Shown here piece after piece: positions 1 through 11,350 of a DNA stretch of 38,622 nt (positions are counted from its first letter, which is position 1; the number at the start of each line of letters is the position of its first letter). The translations under genes were made by a program, and so were the position numbers. The notes under the pieces are model-generated. The model was given only the letters and a program-made list of their open reading frames with translations, searched no databases and had not been told where the DNA came from. Location of the stretch: assembly GCA_051453625.1 (NCBI GenBank), contig JBOZIK010000001.1:294150527-294189148 (forward strand), in the 5' to 3' direction. This DNA comes from Welwitschia mirabilis. Taxonomy: Eukaryota > Gnetophyta > Gnetopsida > Welwitschiales.

Positions 1-1985
1 GCATCTTCATGTCAAAATAATATACATGATATATGTGTAAAAAACTCCATATTTATGAAGAAGATACACATTGTATGGGATAAAAACCTTGATCTCATAC
101 ATATTTCAATTTAGGAGGGAAAATAATTAAAAAAGGTAAAAGAAAGTATATAAAAATGAGAAAATAAAAAGGAAAATGAAAACAATAAAAAGAAAAAAAC
201 ATATTTTATGAGAAAGATAGATATTCTAGATGATCTAGACCTCCATACTACTTCATACTATGAAAATGAGATACTTTATATTTAAAAGTTCTCTACTTTC
301 ATGAGGAAGATACACATTGTAGATACTAAAAGGCCTTCATACCTTCATTACTTCTTATAGAAATGACATATGTGTTTACTAGGCTATCACTCATGAAAGT
401 TACATGAATAGTATGAAAGTGTACTAGTTATAATAATTTTAGAAATTAAGAATCTATGTGATCATCATCTAGCATAGGGTATGAGCAAATAATATATGAA
501 TACATAGATGTTTTATATCTTCATGAGTATATTTCCAACCATAGATGGACATATTTTATATCAATACAAGCATGATTTGTTTTAGCTTAGATCTGCTATG
601 TGGAATTTATTAATAGATATATGATAACTTATTTTCTAATGAAGTAATTGGAATGTATAATTTGATATATACATAATAGAGTTGAATGTGAGGTTAGAAC
701 AAACTTTTTCCTTTTATAAAATATTTATTTTATGATTGTGATGGATCTATAGGATAAATCAATTGAATAATGGAAAGACATTGCATTATTTGTATACTAG
801 AAACCAAATTAATTCTTTTCATAATAATGTTCCATGTATTAATCAAAATAAATTTCTAGAATGTAAATTTCTTTTTAGTTTATTTATTTAATTCATCAAT
901 CATCTTGCTTTCTTTATTTTATTTTTAAATAGAATCAGATCTCTTCCTTAGAAAATAAATGGAATTTGAACTATTACCTTATTAATAACATCATGAGTAA
1001 TGCATTTCAATGATTTAAACTAGATTCATAGTACTAAGTATTAGTTTTTCACTAATTATTATGATCAGTCTTTGAATTATATGTGTAATTATAGGTAAAG
1101 ATATTAAATGAGCCCATGTAAAAAGAAAAAATTTGTAAAATTAAAATTCTACCTCATTTTCCATTCATTTTTTAAGTTTAAACTTATTCTTTTTGAAATT
1201 TAAATCTTAATGTAAAGCTAAGTTTTAATATGAAAAACACACCATAAAATACAATGTCAAAATTTAACCCTGATTGATGTCTCTTCAAATTAAAACCGTT
1301 CATTTCTCACAATGAATTAAGGCTTATATTTATCCTTTTTCCTATAAAAATTGATCTTATACCCTTACTATTTTACATCACTACTAGTTTTATTGCCAAA
1401 AATCTATCACTCTGATCCTATGTTAATCATAATCTATTACTTTTACATAGCCCTCTAAATGCTACTGTTAGCTCCTCTAATACTATTATCTTTTCATACG
1501 TATGCTTAATAATTCTTACTTTGGATCTAAAGGCATGCTATCTTATTTTGATTTCTTCTTTACTAACTTGCATCTACATACTTCATCTAACATCATTATT
1601 ACCTCTAGTTGCATTACCATTGTCTTATAATCTAGTGCTTTTCCCCCTCCTAAATCTAAGTCCTTTTAGCCCTAAACCTATATACACTTGTAACATCCAT
1701 ATCTGTTAAACCTCATAGGTATCATAAACTATTAAACTAGCATTATCATCCCTGTTTTTTACAATTCTATTAGTCAAACCTAAAGTGTTGGGTAGAACTA
1801 AAGACTTTATTATAGAATAAACCTTTAGATAGTTCTTCAATTAACATGCTATTATATATATAAAGATGATGGATACCAAAGATTGAAAATATTTAATGCA
1901 ACAAAGTAAAAATAGCTACTTAATGTATAAGATAAAAGAATTTTATGCCAACATGTTTTTGGTACATGTAGATGAAGAGAAAAAA
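1..1985. other. Unrecognised AT-rich intergenic DNA
   Basis: I recognise no gene or transposon domain in this stretch on either strand. A 21-base segment at 55-75 recurs with one mismatch at 301-321, a spacing of 246 bases, which may be an eroded tandem duplication. An open frame of about 60 codons lies at 1521-1709, in a locally more C-rich strip (about 1380-1700), but it resembles no family I know and may be chance. The stretch ends at the CATTT target site of the next element. Confidence 0.6.
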
Positions 1986-1990
1986 CATTT
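1986..1990. repeat. Target site duplication (CATTT), left copy
   Basis: CATTT lies immediately before the 5' LTR and recurs at 10409-10413 directly after the 3' LTR. Five bases is the usual Ty1/copia duplication length. The exact match supports both outer boundaries, which were placed from LTR alignment. Confidence 0.85.
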
Positions 1991-2744
1991 TATAGGAAAA
2001 TCTAGTTTTGATAATTCCACTTATCAAATATTTTATGTCATTATGTAGATAGGCTAATATAAAGAACATCAGACCTGATAAGCATCATATAGTTATTGAT
2101 CCTAACAAATAACATCTCACAAAAAGGATTAGTTCATAAAATACAAAATCAATCATCTAAAGACATTTTAAAAATTGAAGAGGTCTTGAGTGAAGACGTT
2201 TAGGAAGTTGAAAACATCTTGTATGTACTGGGATTTAAGTCAGAGGCTAAAAGATGACTACCTCATTCAAGATGACTAATCTAAATATTGAACCTGACAT
2301 AGATGAAGACATGTACATGTTTGAAGATGTCTATACCAAGCTAAAATAAGTAACATAGTAAATTTGATTTTTGACTAATATCTTACATTTCATATGAGCT
2401 ATGAACTTATACATTATAGATTCATGATTGTGAAGGTTCAAGGATACTATAGAGCAAATTTAATCATAATCTAAATAAGTTAACTAAATATGTCTATAAA
2501 GTAAAGATGTCTAAATATTAGTAAACATTTATAAAAGTGAATATATCTCTAACCAAAGTTCATGTCAATAAAAACCGAAATTATACACCCGATACCTAGA
2601 CATTGTCTATCCGTTACAAAGTGGCTGCAAATTCAAATGGCTACATTTTAAGCTCAAATGGCTAGATCTTCCTCACTTGTATAAAGCCTCAATGTTACAA
2701 ATCATTTAAAGAATTTTTTATGCTTCATTGATCAAAACAAATAC

Positions 2745-2754
2745 NNNNNNNNNN
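2745..2754. other. 10-N assembly gap inside 5' LTR
   Basis: Aligning the flanks to the 3' LTR around 9515-9535 shows few or no bases missing, so this looks like a fixed-length placeholder rather than a measured gap. Confidence 0.7.
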
Positions 2755-3101
2755 AAAATGACAAATGCACAAGTGAAAGGAACTTCTCACAAAGAATCAA
2801 AGGCATCATGTACAAGTAGCTTGCATTGCTTTATCATTTGGTCTTGGATCTTCATTTTTATATCTTCATTCATACTTGTAATGATAACAACAACATCAAG
2901 AAGCTAAAATATTTATCAAATCAATATCTTTAAGCTTTTTATTTTTTTGTACTTTTGATTATACAATGTGGGCTATCTTATTATTGAATATTCTATAAGT
3001 CCATTCTTGAATATTAAACACTTTGTAAGGTAATCCTTATAGGGGTGTGCATTTGAGACTAGTTTTATAAGCACTTTTTTTATGCAAGATTATTGGTAAG
3101 C

Positions 3102-3274
3102 TAGAAAACTGTTATTCCCTTACAAGGAAGAGAGTGTTAGAGAGTGTTGCCTTATGAGGAGAATCTCATTTATTATAAGATTCATGGTGCACCTGTGAAA
3201 ACCATTATTCCCTTGAGCAAGATAGAGTGCTACCTTATGAGGAGACTCTTATTGTTGTAAGGTTGGTGATGCAT
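3102..3274 (+). repeat. LTR minisatellite, two units
   Basis: Two tandem units (3102-3194 and 3195-3274) begin with variants of GTGAAAACCATTATTCCCTT and contain a GAGACTCT-like segment. The 3' LTR holds four units at the matching place. The first unit is longer because of a short internal duplication of GAGAGTGTT. Confidence 0.8.
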
Positions 3275-3477
3275 CATAAAACAATTATTTCCTTGTAGGT
3301 CAAGAATATCCAGAGGTTTGAGTAGAAGCTACTCTCTATGTATGGACATACTTAGGTTGGAAAACCACATTACCTTAATAACATTTTTTTCATTGTGAAT
3401 TTTCATTTTATTATTAATTTAAATTTTATTTGGTGGAACTCATTCACTCCTCCTCTCTAAGTTTAACAGTCTTCAAG

Positions 3478-3491
3478 TGGTATTATAGTGG
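3478..3491 (+). other. Primer binding site, tRNA-Met type (decayed)
   Basis: TGGTATTATAGTGG starts two bases after the LTR. The usual plant copia site is TGGTATCAGAGC, complementary to the initiator tRNA-Met 3' end; the second element in this window has it intact at 23966. The changes include C-to-T and G-to-A transitions. Confidence 0.8.
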
Positions 3492-3527
3492 ATACTCACA
3501 AAAAGGAGTAACTTTATTGAGTAAATA

Positions 3528-5240
3528 ATGGAAGGCATGCCATGCGTTAGACCTTGTACTTATAGTCTCTTGAGTTTAAAGTATGTAAAAGCAGAGAAGA
3601 AGTCTACAAAGATCCTATAGAAACTATAACAAATGCTACATGCAATACCATTACTCAGATTAAGAAAAGAAAAGATTAAAAAGACAAAGAAAAAGTGGCT
3701 TTCATGTATGATTCTAAAGATAAAAATGCACTTTATTCTATTTTTCCTATGAAATAATTTAATAGTTTAGTAGAATGTAAAATAGCACAAGAAATTTGGA
3801 ATGTTCTAGTTGGAACATATGAAGGCACTTCTATTGTAAAACAAGCAAAGCTTCTAATTTGGATAAATCAATTTAAAAATCTCAAGATGGACCATGGAGA
3901 ATGAGTTCATGAATACTTTACTAGAGTTTCTAATATTGTGAATGCAATAGATGGGATTAGAGAAGATCTTCTAAAACCAAAGGTAATATAAAAAATTATT
4001 AGATTACTAACCCCTGAATACAACCTGAAAACTACAGCTATGGAAGAATTTAAAAATTTCAACACAATGAACATAGAAGAGCTACATAGGGCTTTTATAA
4101 CAGATGAAATGAATATCATACAAGATACAACATTGAAAAAAAAATGTATTGTACTTAATAAAAGCCAAAGCATGAGTTATAGATTAAAAGAAAAGGTGAA
4201 GGAAGAGTAGGAATAAAATGACTTTAATGATAAAGATGGAAAAATTTCCTTCATTATAAAAAGAGTAAAGAGACTTCTTGCACATAAATATAATAAAAGG
4301 GAGGATTTTATAAAAACATCTAGTTTTCTAGCCAAAGATAGGTATAAAAGTAAGTCTTCTCATAATAACCCTTTTCCTAATATTTCGAAAGTAGAATGTT
4401 AGACATGTGGAAAACGATGGCATATAGCCTTGGAATGTTCTAGTACCGATAGATTGTAGGATAAGAAACAAAAGAAAGAGCCAAAGAAGAAGAATTCATT
4501 CTTTATAGGATGGGATGATGATAAAGAGATAATGGAAGAAGAAACATCTAATAATGATAAAGCATATCCTTCATACATGGCCATTGCACACCTTCAAGAA
4601 GAAGATGATAAGATAGAAGAAGATTATAATTTAGAAAGTGCAAATGATATTAGAAAGTGAAAATGATACAGGTATAAGTATTTAAGAAAATTATGTTGTA
4701 ATCTTTGAAGAATTTATTAATCTATAAAAATTATGCATTAAGATGGAAAATCTATTTCATACTCTAAAGAATCTTATGAATAAGAAAAGAATGCTTACAA
4801 TAAATTAGTCTCTAAGAACTCAGCTCTTAAAGATAAAGTTAGTAGACTAACATGTGTTTTGGAGAATGTAAGACAAAAACTTGCAAATTTAAAGAAAATC
4901 ATTAAAAGATTTACACTATACAAAGAGACTTTGAATACCATGATTGAGCAAAGCAAAAATCCAAATGACAAAAGTAGCTTGGGACACAATGAAGTCACAA
5001 TCGATACTTCATCTTCTCCTATGAAAAATGGGATTACAAGCTAAGGTATTAATATTTAACATTTAAAAATAATATTATTTGTTATTATTGTCATAATAGA
5101 GGTCATTATCAATATAGATGTCCAATGAAGTACAAAAAAAAGTATTATACTAACAATGCCAAAATTCCTAGTATAATGTATAGCATTTTGTGTAGGATAA
5201 ACCAAGAAAAATTTGGATACCAAAAGATAATTCAATACTC
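3528..5240 (+). pseudogene. gag: Decayed gag of Sirevirus-like element
   Basis: The frame opens with an ATG 50 bases after the LTR. A UBN2-type capsid core (about 3690-4140) is readable, including an EIWNVL...TYEGT segment and HEYFTRVSNIVN. A first zinc knuckle of spacing CX2CX4HX4C lies at 4397-4438, with a stop codon between its first two cysteines. A lysine-rich, coiled-coil-like stretch follows (about 4795-5040). A second knuckle of the same spacing lies at 5080-5121. PRKIWIPK at 5202-5225 matches the gag-pol junction motif of plant copia elements. Gag packages element RNA into virus-like particles. Frameshifts and in-frame stops, several readable as former CGA or CAA codons, make it non-functional. 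Family confidence is high; exact ends are approximate. Confidence 0.85.
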
Positions 5241-5689
5241 CTACCTCAAACTACATTGCTAGATGATCCTAATAATAAAATTCATTATTTGTTAAGCAAA
5301 ATAAAAGAAGCAATACACTAGCACAAAAACACCTAGTCATGGAAAAAAGGATTAAATCAAAAATAATTCAATACAATACAAAATGCATAACAATGATGTT
5401 TCAATACAACACTTTTATGATAAATCTAGTAATTAGACTATAAAACTTCAAGGCACAAAAAGGTATGTGAAGTTATGCAAAAACTTTAAAATTGGGTATT
5501 GCCTAATTAGGTAAGTAAATAGGTAATATTCTTTAACATCTCAACTCCATTGCACTTATCTTATGAGTTGAGATTATGATTAAATGTATATTGGCATAGT
5601 TAGAGTTAAAATATATGTGCGATATTTATCTTTTTGAAGTATTATTATTATTTTTAAATTAGTCGCAGATCCATTTTCAAAAAATTTAA
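5241..5689 (+). other. Site of missing pol; no coding motif
   Basis: Directly after the gag-pol junction motif, protease, integrase, RT and RNase H should occupy several kilobases. I see none of their motifs (DSG, HHCC, YVDD), and within about 450 bases the sequence becomes non-coding spacer like that before the envelope-like region. The simplest reading is one large internal deletion somewhere in about 5260-5480. Confidence 0.65.
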
Positions 5690-5960
5690 AACTTTCCTCG
5701 CAAACGTCTTCAGTTTTGTAGATGTCTCTAGTAGAGACATCGTAAGATTTGTAGATGTTTTGAAAGCAGATGTCTTAAGTTTGGCAGACATCTTAAAAGG
5801 GTAGGTACGCTACTTTATCTTTTTGAAATATATTTCTTGAGTTTTATAATGTCTTAGTAGTATAAAAATGTATTAAAATTTTCTTACTAGGAGACATCTT
5901 TGAGTTTGTAAATGTCTATATTTTGTATTTTAGACATCCTCTAGGTTATAGACATCTTAA
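5690..5960 (+). repeat. Cluster of decayed AAGACGTCTT-type palindromes
   Basis: The strip repeats variants such as AAACGTCTTC, AGATGTCTCT, AGAGACATCG, AGATGTCTTAAG, CAGACATCTTA and AGACATCTTTGAG. Each is explained by an AAGACGTCTT-like palindrome whose central CpG became TpG or CpA. The same motif recurs in the LTRs of both copia elements. Confidence 0.6.
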
Positions 5961-6269
5961 CTATATTATTGTAAAAATTAAAAATGCCCTAAAACCTAGG
6001 CTTTTTACCCTTTTTATTTGCAAAATAAACCACCAAATCTCATTTTCAAGTCCCTTCTCAATATATGTCTCTCTCATAAGATTTTTTAGGCTTCATTTTT
6101 TCAGATTTCTCTAGTAAGGCATCTTGGATCTTTGAGGCATCTCAATAGCAAGCAAGAATAGGGTTTTCTCTTAAACAGGTATACATTTTTCATAGTTTCT
6201 TATATTTTAGTTAATCTTTTATTAGTTTCTCATTTTATCTTATAAAAATTATTATAAGAAAGGTAGCAA

Positions 6270-7980
6270 AAATTCTAGAGGGAAAGAACAAGCCTGAAAA
6301 CAACAAAGATCTCAATATGAACCTCAATTCTATTATGAGGTAACTACAGAACATTTAGAACTTGGTCTAAAAAATTAATCATTTTAAAAAAAAACCTTAA
6401 ATTCCAAAAAAAAGTGTAGAGATTAGCTTATTGATTACTTTTCTTAGCTTGGATAAGACATGATTATTCAAGTAGACTAACTGATTCTATGTCTAATAGT
6501 AAGAGAATTCTATGCCAACATTCATAAAGTTAATAAAGCACAAGTTTCTTTCAAACATAGGTTAGAGGTAACCCTTTACACATTGTTTCTAGTTTTGTTA
6601 AGTCTTTGCTTAGCATAGATAACACAGATTTCCCTTATATTTATACTCATTCTTTCAAGGAAATATTTAGTTGTAGAGTTATCAGTGTGTCTTGGCATAG
6701 TATAAGCAATGTTTTATTTGGACATAGTAAAATGAATTTTATTAAAAACATTGAAAGAAAAGATATGGTACTAAATGTTTCAATTATTAGTATGATAACT
6801 TTTTATAACATTCTAGTTATAAGAGGCAGTTATAGTTATTACAAACCAATGAAAACCTTTGTTGTATATTGTTTAATCACTAGATTACAAATATATTTAG
6901 GCTTTATTCTATGCATGGATGTCATCTCTTTGTTTCACAAATGGCATATGTTTGATTACCCTTATCTTATTAGCTTAATCATTAGTAGTGTAGACATTTC
7001 AATACTTTATATTAACCTCATTCCTTAAAAGAAACCATTGGTAAAATTTAGTGGACCAGGAGAGGGTAGAAGCAGGAGGATACTAAAGTATCAGTGTTCA
7101 TTTTCTACCACTATTCACAGCTCTTCTTCAATAAGAAAGGGATCAAAGACCATCATTAAATTAATGGATAAATTGAAAGAAATCTTTTAAGGCTTAAGAA
7201 ACATAGATCTACAGCAAGTGAGGGCAAAGCACCAGTAAAGAGTTGGAAAGCCATAAGGACTCCCATGTATTCAGACTCAAAGGAGAAGTTAGATGAAGAA
7301 GAAAAAGTAGGATCTTTAGCTTCATTTAGTATAGGTTATAACCTAAGCAAAATAGCAGATATCGAATCTTTAGAGGATTTACCTAAAAATAAGGTACAAG
7401 CTTGAGGGGAGTACGAGGCTCCAATAGAGGCATACATGAAAGAGGACTAATAGGCTCTAGGTCCTTCACAATAGAGGTAAGCATAATAGAAGATAGAGTC
7501 TGAGATCTCGGATGCATCGCCTCTTATCATTCATCGTCCACATCATAAGAAACCTATTTTCCATCATACATAGCCACCTTCACCTCATTCCATAGTTTAA
7601 TCACCACCACCATGTGTACCTTCTTCACCTCCCATGCATTCATCATCATCACTGTCATCTCACATAGAACCTATTTAGGTAGAGTCACTTTTCTCTATGT
7701 AGTTACCTCCACCCTTTGTAGAGATTACAGCTACTATTTTTTTGGGAATGTCTATCACTCCTCAAATTACCAATGTATGAGGAGACAAGCCTTTGAGGGC
7801 CTTGATGAGACATCTTGTTATCCCTCTAGAAAGAGGCATACTCCACCTCCCACTTTCTCATCATTCTACACTTAAACATCCATCACCCATGATAGTGATG
7901 ACAGTGATAAAAAAGATTAGGACATGCATTACACAAGTGATTCATCTCTTACTAATTAAAGCCTTCTCTGCTATCTAAAA
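6270..7980 (+). pseudogene. Decayed envelope-like region of Sirevirus-like element
   Basis: The clearest landmark is REFYAN at 6502-6519, a hallmark of the plant envelope-like or 'putative plant transposon protein' domain. Downstream, an uninterrupted frame of 140 codons (6606-7028) continues that domain: a segment like YNILV.RG, a hydrophobic stretch ending in QIYLGFILCMD and a final YPYLISLI...VDIS pattern. A serine- and proline-rich, frame-shifted stretch follows at about 7530-7640. In Sireviruses this region lies between pol and the 3' LTR and its function is unproven. Frameshifts and stops before and after 6606-7028 show it is dead. Domain assignment is by pattern. Confidence 0.65.
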
Positions 7981-8770
7981 AGGGGAAGAAGTATTGATAA
8001 ATCATTGGTGGATTAGTAATTTTCAGTTGCTTACTACAACTTTCAGTTTGAGGAAACTCTATTAGGCTTGGAGTTCTTGATTATGAGATCTTCGATTGGA
8101 TCCGTGAGTGTCATCATTATTACTAAGGATCCCTCTTGATGTTTTGGCATACATCATTGTTATATAACATTTTTATACTAGTACTACTTATTAGCACATG
8201 TTTTTATGATTGATATAATTTTCATTTTAAATATTATGCTTTCATTGGCACACTCTTAATTTTATTATACTCTGATCATTTTTTTATTAAAATGATTTCA
8301 TGATGTTCATGTCATATGCTGCTAATACATTTTTTATAATATCATGCTCTGATGTTTATTGATCAGTGTTTTCATGAGCATATTTCTTATGATGTATTAT
8401 TCACACTTAAATTTCGATTTTATCCTCTGATATTATGGCACATGACGGATTAGCATATTTCATTTGAAAAATTGTCAAACATTTCTATGCTTTACATTTT
8501 ACATGCTTATTTGAGTGGAAAATATCATGATTTATCACTTATCTTTATGACTTAGGTTATTTTCTCACATGACTCTCTAATTATCTTAATCTATTCTTTA
8601 ATTGATATATATCTATGTATTTTCATCTAATTTCAAGTGGTTTATATCATGATTTTTCAATATGATTACAAACATTGATTATGTGCAATTCTCTTGAATA
8701 TAAATGTCTAATTTCAATTGATTATATTAAATATCACTAACAAGATTTACCAAGTTTTGGACATTATCAA
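7981..8770 (+). other. Non-coding 3' internal region of Sirevirus-like element
   Basis: No coding motif is visible. The strip is T-rich and leads to the purine tract before the 3' LTR. Confidence 0.55.
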
Positions 8771-8782
8771 AGAGGAAAAGAT
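8771..8782 (+). other. Polypurine tract
   Basis: AGAGGAAAAGAT abuts the TG start of the 3' LTR. Such a tract primes plus-strand DNA synthesis during reverse transcription; position and composition fit. Confidence 0.7.
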
Positions 8783-10408
8783 TGTTGGAAAATCTAGTTT
8801 TCATGATTCCACTTGTCAAATATTTTATTTCATTATATAAATAGGTTAATACAAAGAACATCAGACCCTAATAAGTATTAGACAATGATGAATCTTAAAA
8901 GATAACATTTCATGAAAAGGATCAGTTAATAAAATATAAAATCAATCTTCTAAAGACATTTATAAAATTGAAGATGCCTTGATTGAAGACATCTATGAAG
9001 TTGAAGACATTTCATATGTACTAGAATTCAAGTTATAAGCTAAGAGATGACCACATTATTCAAGACAACTGACATGAATATTGAATCTGACACAGATAAA
9101 GATGTCTATATGTTTGAAGACATCTATACTAAGGGTAATAGAGTTAACTTGGTTTTTGACTAATATATTATATTTTAGGTGAGCTATGAGCTTGTAAATC
9201 ATAAATTCATGATTAAAGAGGCCTAATAATACTACAGAGTAAATTTCATCAAAATTTAGACAATTTGACTAAAGACCTCTACAAGGTGAAGACATCTGAA
9301 TATTAGTAGATGTCCACAAAAGTGAAGACATCTTGGACCAAAGTTCACATTGGCAAAAATCACAGTTACACATGTGACTCCTAAGTGTTCCTTATTTATT
9401 ATAAGAAGATTACAAAGTTAAATGGCTACCTTTCAAGCTCAAACAGCTAGACCTTCCTTGATCATATAAAGCTTTGAAATCACAAATCACTTGAAGAACT
9501 TTTGGTACTTTATTGATCAAAAAAATATAGAATGACTAATGCACAAGTGAAAAGAACTTCTCATAAAGAATTAAAAGCATCATTTACAAGGAGCTTGCAT
9601 TTCTTTCATCAGTTGCTCTTGGATCTTCATTACTATTCTCTTCATGTATACTTGTGATGACAACAATAACATCAAGGAGCTCAAATCTTCATTAAAGTAA
9701 TATATTCAGGATTGTTATTGTTTTGTACTTTTTGTTCTACATTGTGAACTATCTTATTATTGAATATTATTGTAAGCCCATTCTTAAATATCAAATACTT
9801 TGTAAAGAAATTCTTATAAGGGTATGCATTTGATATTGTGCTTGTAAGTACTTATTTTATGCAAGGTTATTAGTGAGCCAGAAAACCATTATTTCCTTTT
9901 TAGGAAGATAATTGTACCTTGTGAGAAGACACTCACTATTTTAAAGATTCATGATACACCTGTGAAAACCACTATTCCTTTAAGGGGGATATAGTGCTAC
10001 TTTGCAAGAAGACTCTCACTTGTTGTAATGTTTATGGTGTGCATGTGAAAACCACTAGTCCCTTAAGGGGAATATAGTGCTACTTTGCAAGAAGACTCTC
10101 ACTTATTGTAATGTTTATGATGTGCCTCTAAAAACCACTATTCCCTTAATGGGAAGAGAGTTCAGCCTTGTAAGAAGACTCTTATTTGTTATAAGATTGA
10201 TGGAATGGTAGAAAACCACTATCTTCTTATAGGTCAAGAATATCTAGAGGTGTGAGTAGAAGCTACCCTTTATGTATAGATGTACATAGGTGGGGGGATC
10301 ACATTATGTTGATAAGGTATTTTCATTGTGCATTTTTATTCTATTGTTTATTTAAATTTTACTTGATGGAAATAATTCACCCCTCCCCTCTGATTTCAAC
10401 AATCCTCA
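8783..10408 (+). repeat. 3' LTR of Sirevirus-like element
   Basis: About 1626 bases, starting TGTTGGAAAATCTAG and ending ...AATCCTCA, followed by the CATTT duplication. It is about 141 bases longer than the 5' LTR, largely because it holds two extra 83-bp units. It also contains decayed AAGACATCTT-type palindromes around 8940-9320. Confidence 0.87.
9879..10208 (+). repeat. LTR minisatellite, four units of about 83 bp
   Basis: Units run 9879-9961, 9962-10044, 10045-10127 and 10128-10208. The middle two are nearly identical to each other and much more alike than either is to units of the other LTR, implying duplication after insertion. Each begins with a variant of GTGAAAACCACTATTCC and contains GAAGACTCTCACT or similar. 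Confidence 0.88.
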
Positions 10409-10413
10409 CATTT
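10409..10413. repeat. Target site duplication (CATTT), right copy
   Basis: Identical to 1986-1990; closes the Sirevirus-like insertion. Confidence 0.85.
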
Positions 10414-11278
10414 AAACAAAGAATAAGATCCATGATAAATCTCCATTAAGGCTAGAGATAATACTATTTTCATCACTTGTATTTGATTTTTAAAGCCCTA
10501 GATCTCCTTAATCTTAATTTTTATTTATTTAAATTAAAAAATTTGAAATTATTATGTTAAGATCTTCATATTCAATATGTTCCAAATAGAGAAGAAGATA
10601 ACCCATGTAAATTATTGTTTAAAAATTAGTTAGCATTTTTTAGATTTATCATTATAAACACGCATATCTTTCTTCCCATGTTCTTAATGCTTAATTATTT
10701 TCTTTACCAATTATGTATATTTTTTAAATGCAAAAATATTCAATATGTGTAGATTCATCTTTCATATACTTAATAAAGTGAAGGAAATACTACAAATATT
10801 TTCCCTCCTATTATTATAAGTAATCTATTATAATTTATAAATGATAGTAAACCTCTTCATGTTAAGGGGTGGAATGTAGGAATATAGATAAGATATCTAA
10901 TTCATATATTATTATACTAAAAAGTAATGATAGACCAAATTAGGGACAAAAACATGAATGAAGATCTCTAGAGGCTAAGAGCAAGAATAAGAAGGAGAAG
11001 CTCAAACTTAGTGAAGAGAAATAACACTAAGTCCTACTTGATTTCAAGAGGAAAGGGAATTTGTAGAAAGTGTACTTCATAAGTAAAGAAATTAGTTTAA
11101 ATGCTTTATTGGAGAATGATAAGGAATCATAAACATTTAATGCAAAGGTTTGATGAGTTTCAAAAAAACCTTTTTCATAGAGGGTCTAGAGACTCTTGTG
11201 CTAGGAGACTGTCTTTAGTATGGTATGTACTATTTCTTCTTCTTTTTACCTTATATATGATTATGAATAATAGTAAAA

Positions 11279-11280
<2 letters not shown>

Positions 11281-11349
<69 letters not shown>

Positions 11350-11350
11350 A
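11281..11350. repeat. Compound (TA)n / (TGTA)n microsatellite
   Basis: A run of TA repeats passes into TGTA repeats. A 27-base segment starting TATATGATTATG directly precedes it (11254-11280) and recurs identically at 11347-11373, so the microsatellite sits inside a tandem duplication of about 93 bases. Confidence 0.9.

Larger units (their letters stand above)
1991..3475 (+). repeat. 5' LTR of Sirevirus-like element
   Basis: About 1485 bases aligning along its length with 8783-10408; both copies share GGAAAATCTAGTTTT near the start. The expected initial TG is TA here. It ends in ...CTTCA two bases before the primer site. It contains decayed AAGACGTCTT-type palindromes (for example around 2195-2330) and two units of an 83-bp minisatellite. 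A 10-N gap at 2745-2754 falls where the other LTR shows essentially no missing bases. Confidence 0.85.
1991..10408 (+). mobile_element. Sirevirus-like Ty1/copia LTR retrotransposon, pol deleted
   Basis: An element of about 8.4 kb bounded by two alignable LTRs and a 5-bp duplication. In order it holds a 5' LTR, a primer site related to the initiator tRNA-Met complement, a decayed gag with a UBN2-type core and two CCHC knuckles, a gag-pol junction motif, a non-coding spacer, an envelope-like region, a purine tract and a 3' LTR. The double-knuckle gag and an envelope-like region beyond the pol position are known for Sireviruses. No protease, integrase, RT or RNase H is recognisable, so it could not move by itself. 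The LTRs have diverged by many substitutions, so the insertion is old. The Sirevirus label is by layout, since RT is absent. Confidence 0.85.

Noticed and set aside
3907-4998. Minus-strand open frames of 61-88 codons at 3907-4173, 4399-4584 and 4795-4998
   Set aside because: They lie opposite the plus-strand gag, whose capsid and zinc-knuckle motifs are clear, and are shadows of it.
6606-7028. A free-standing host gene of 140 codons
   Set aside because: REFYAN lies just upstream in another frame and the pattern continues the same envelope-like domain, so it is a fragment of the element.
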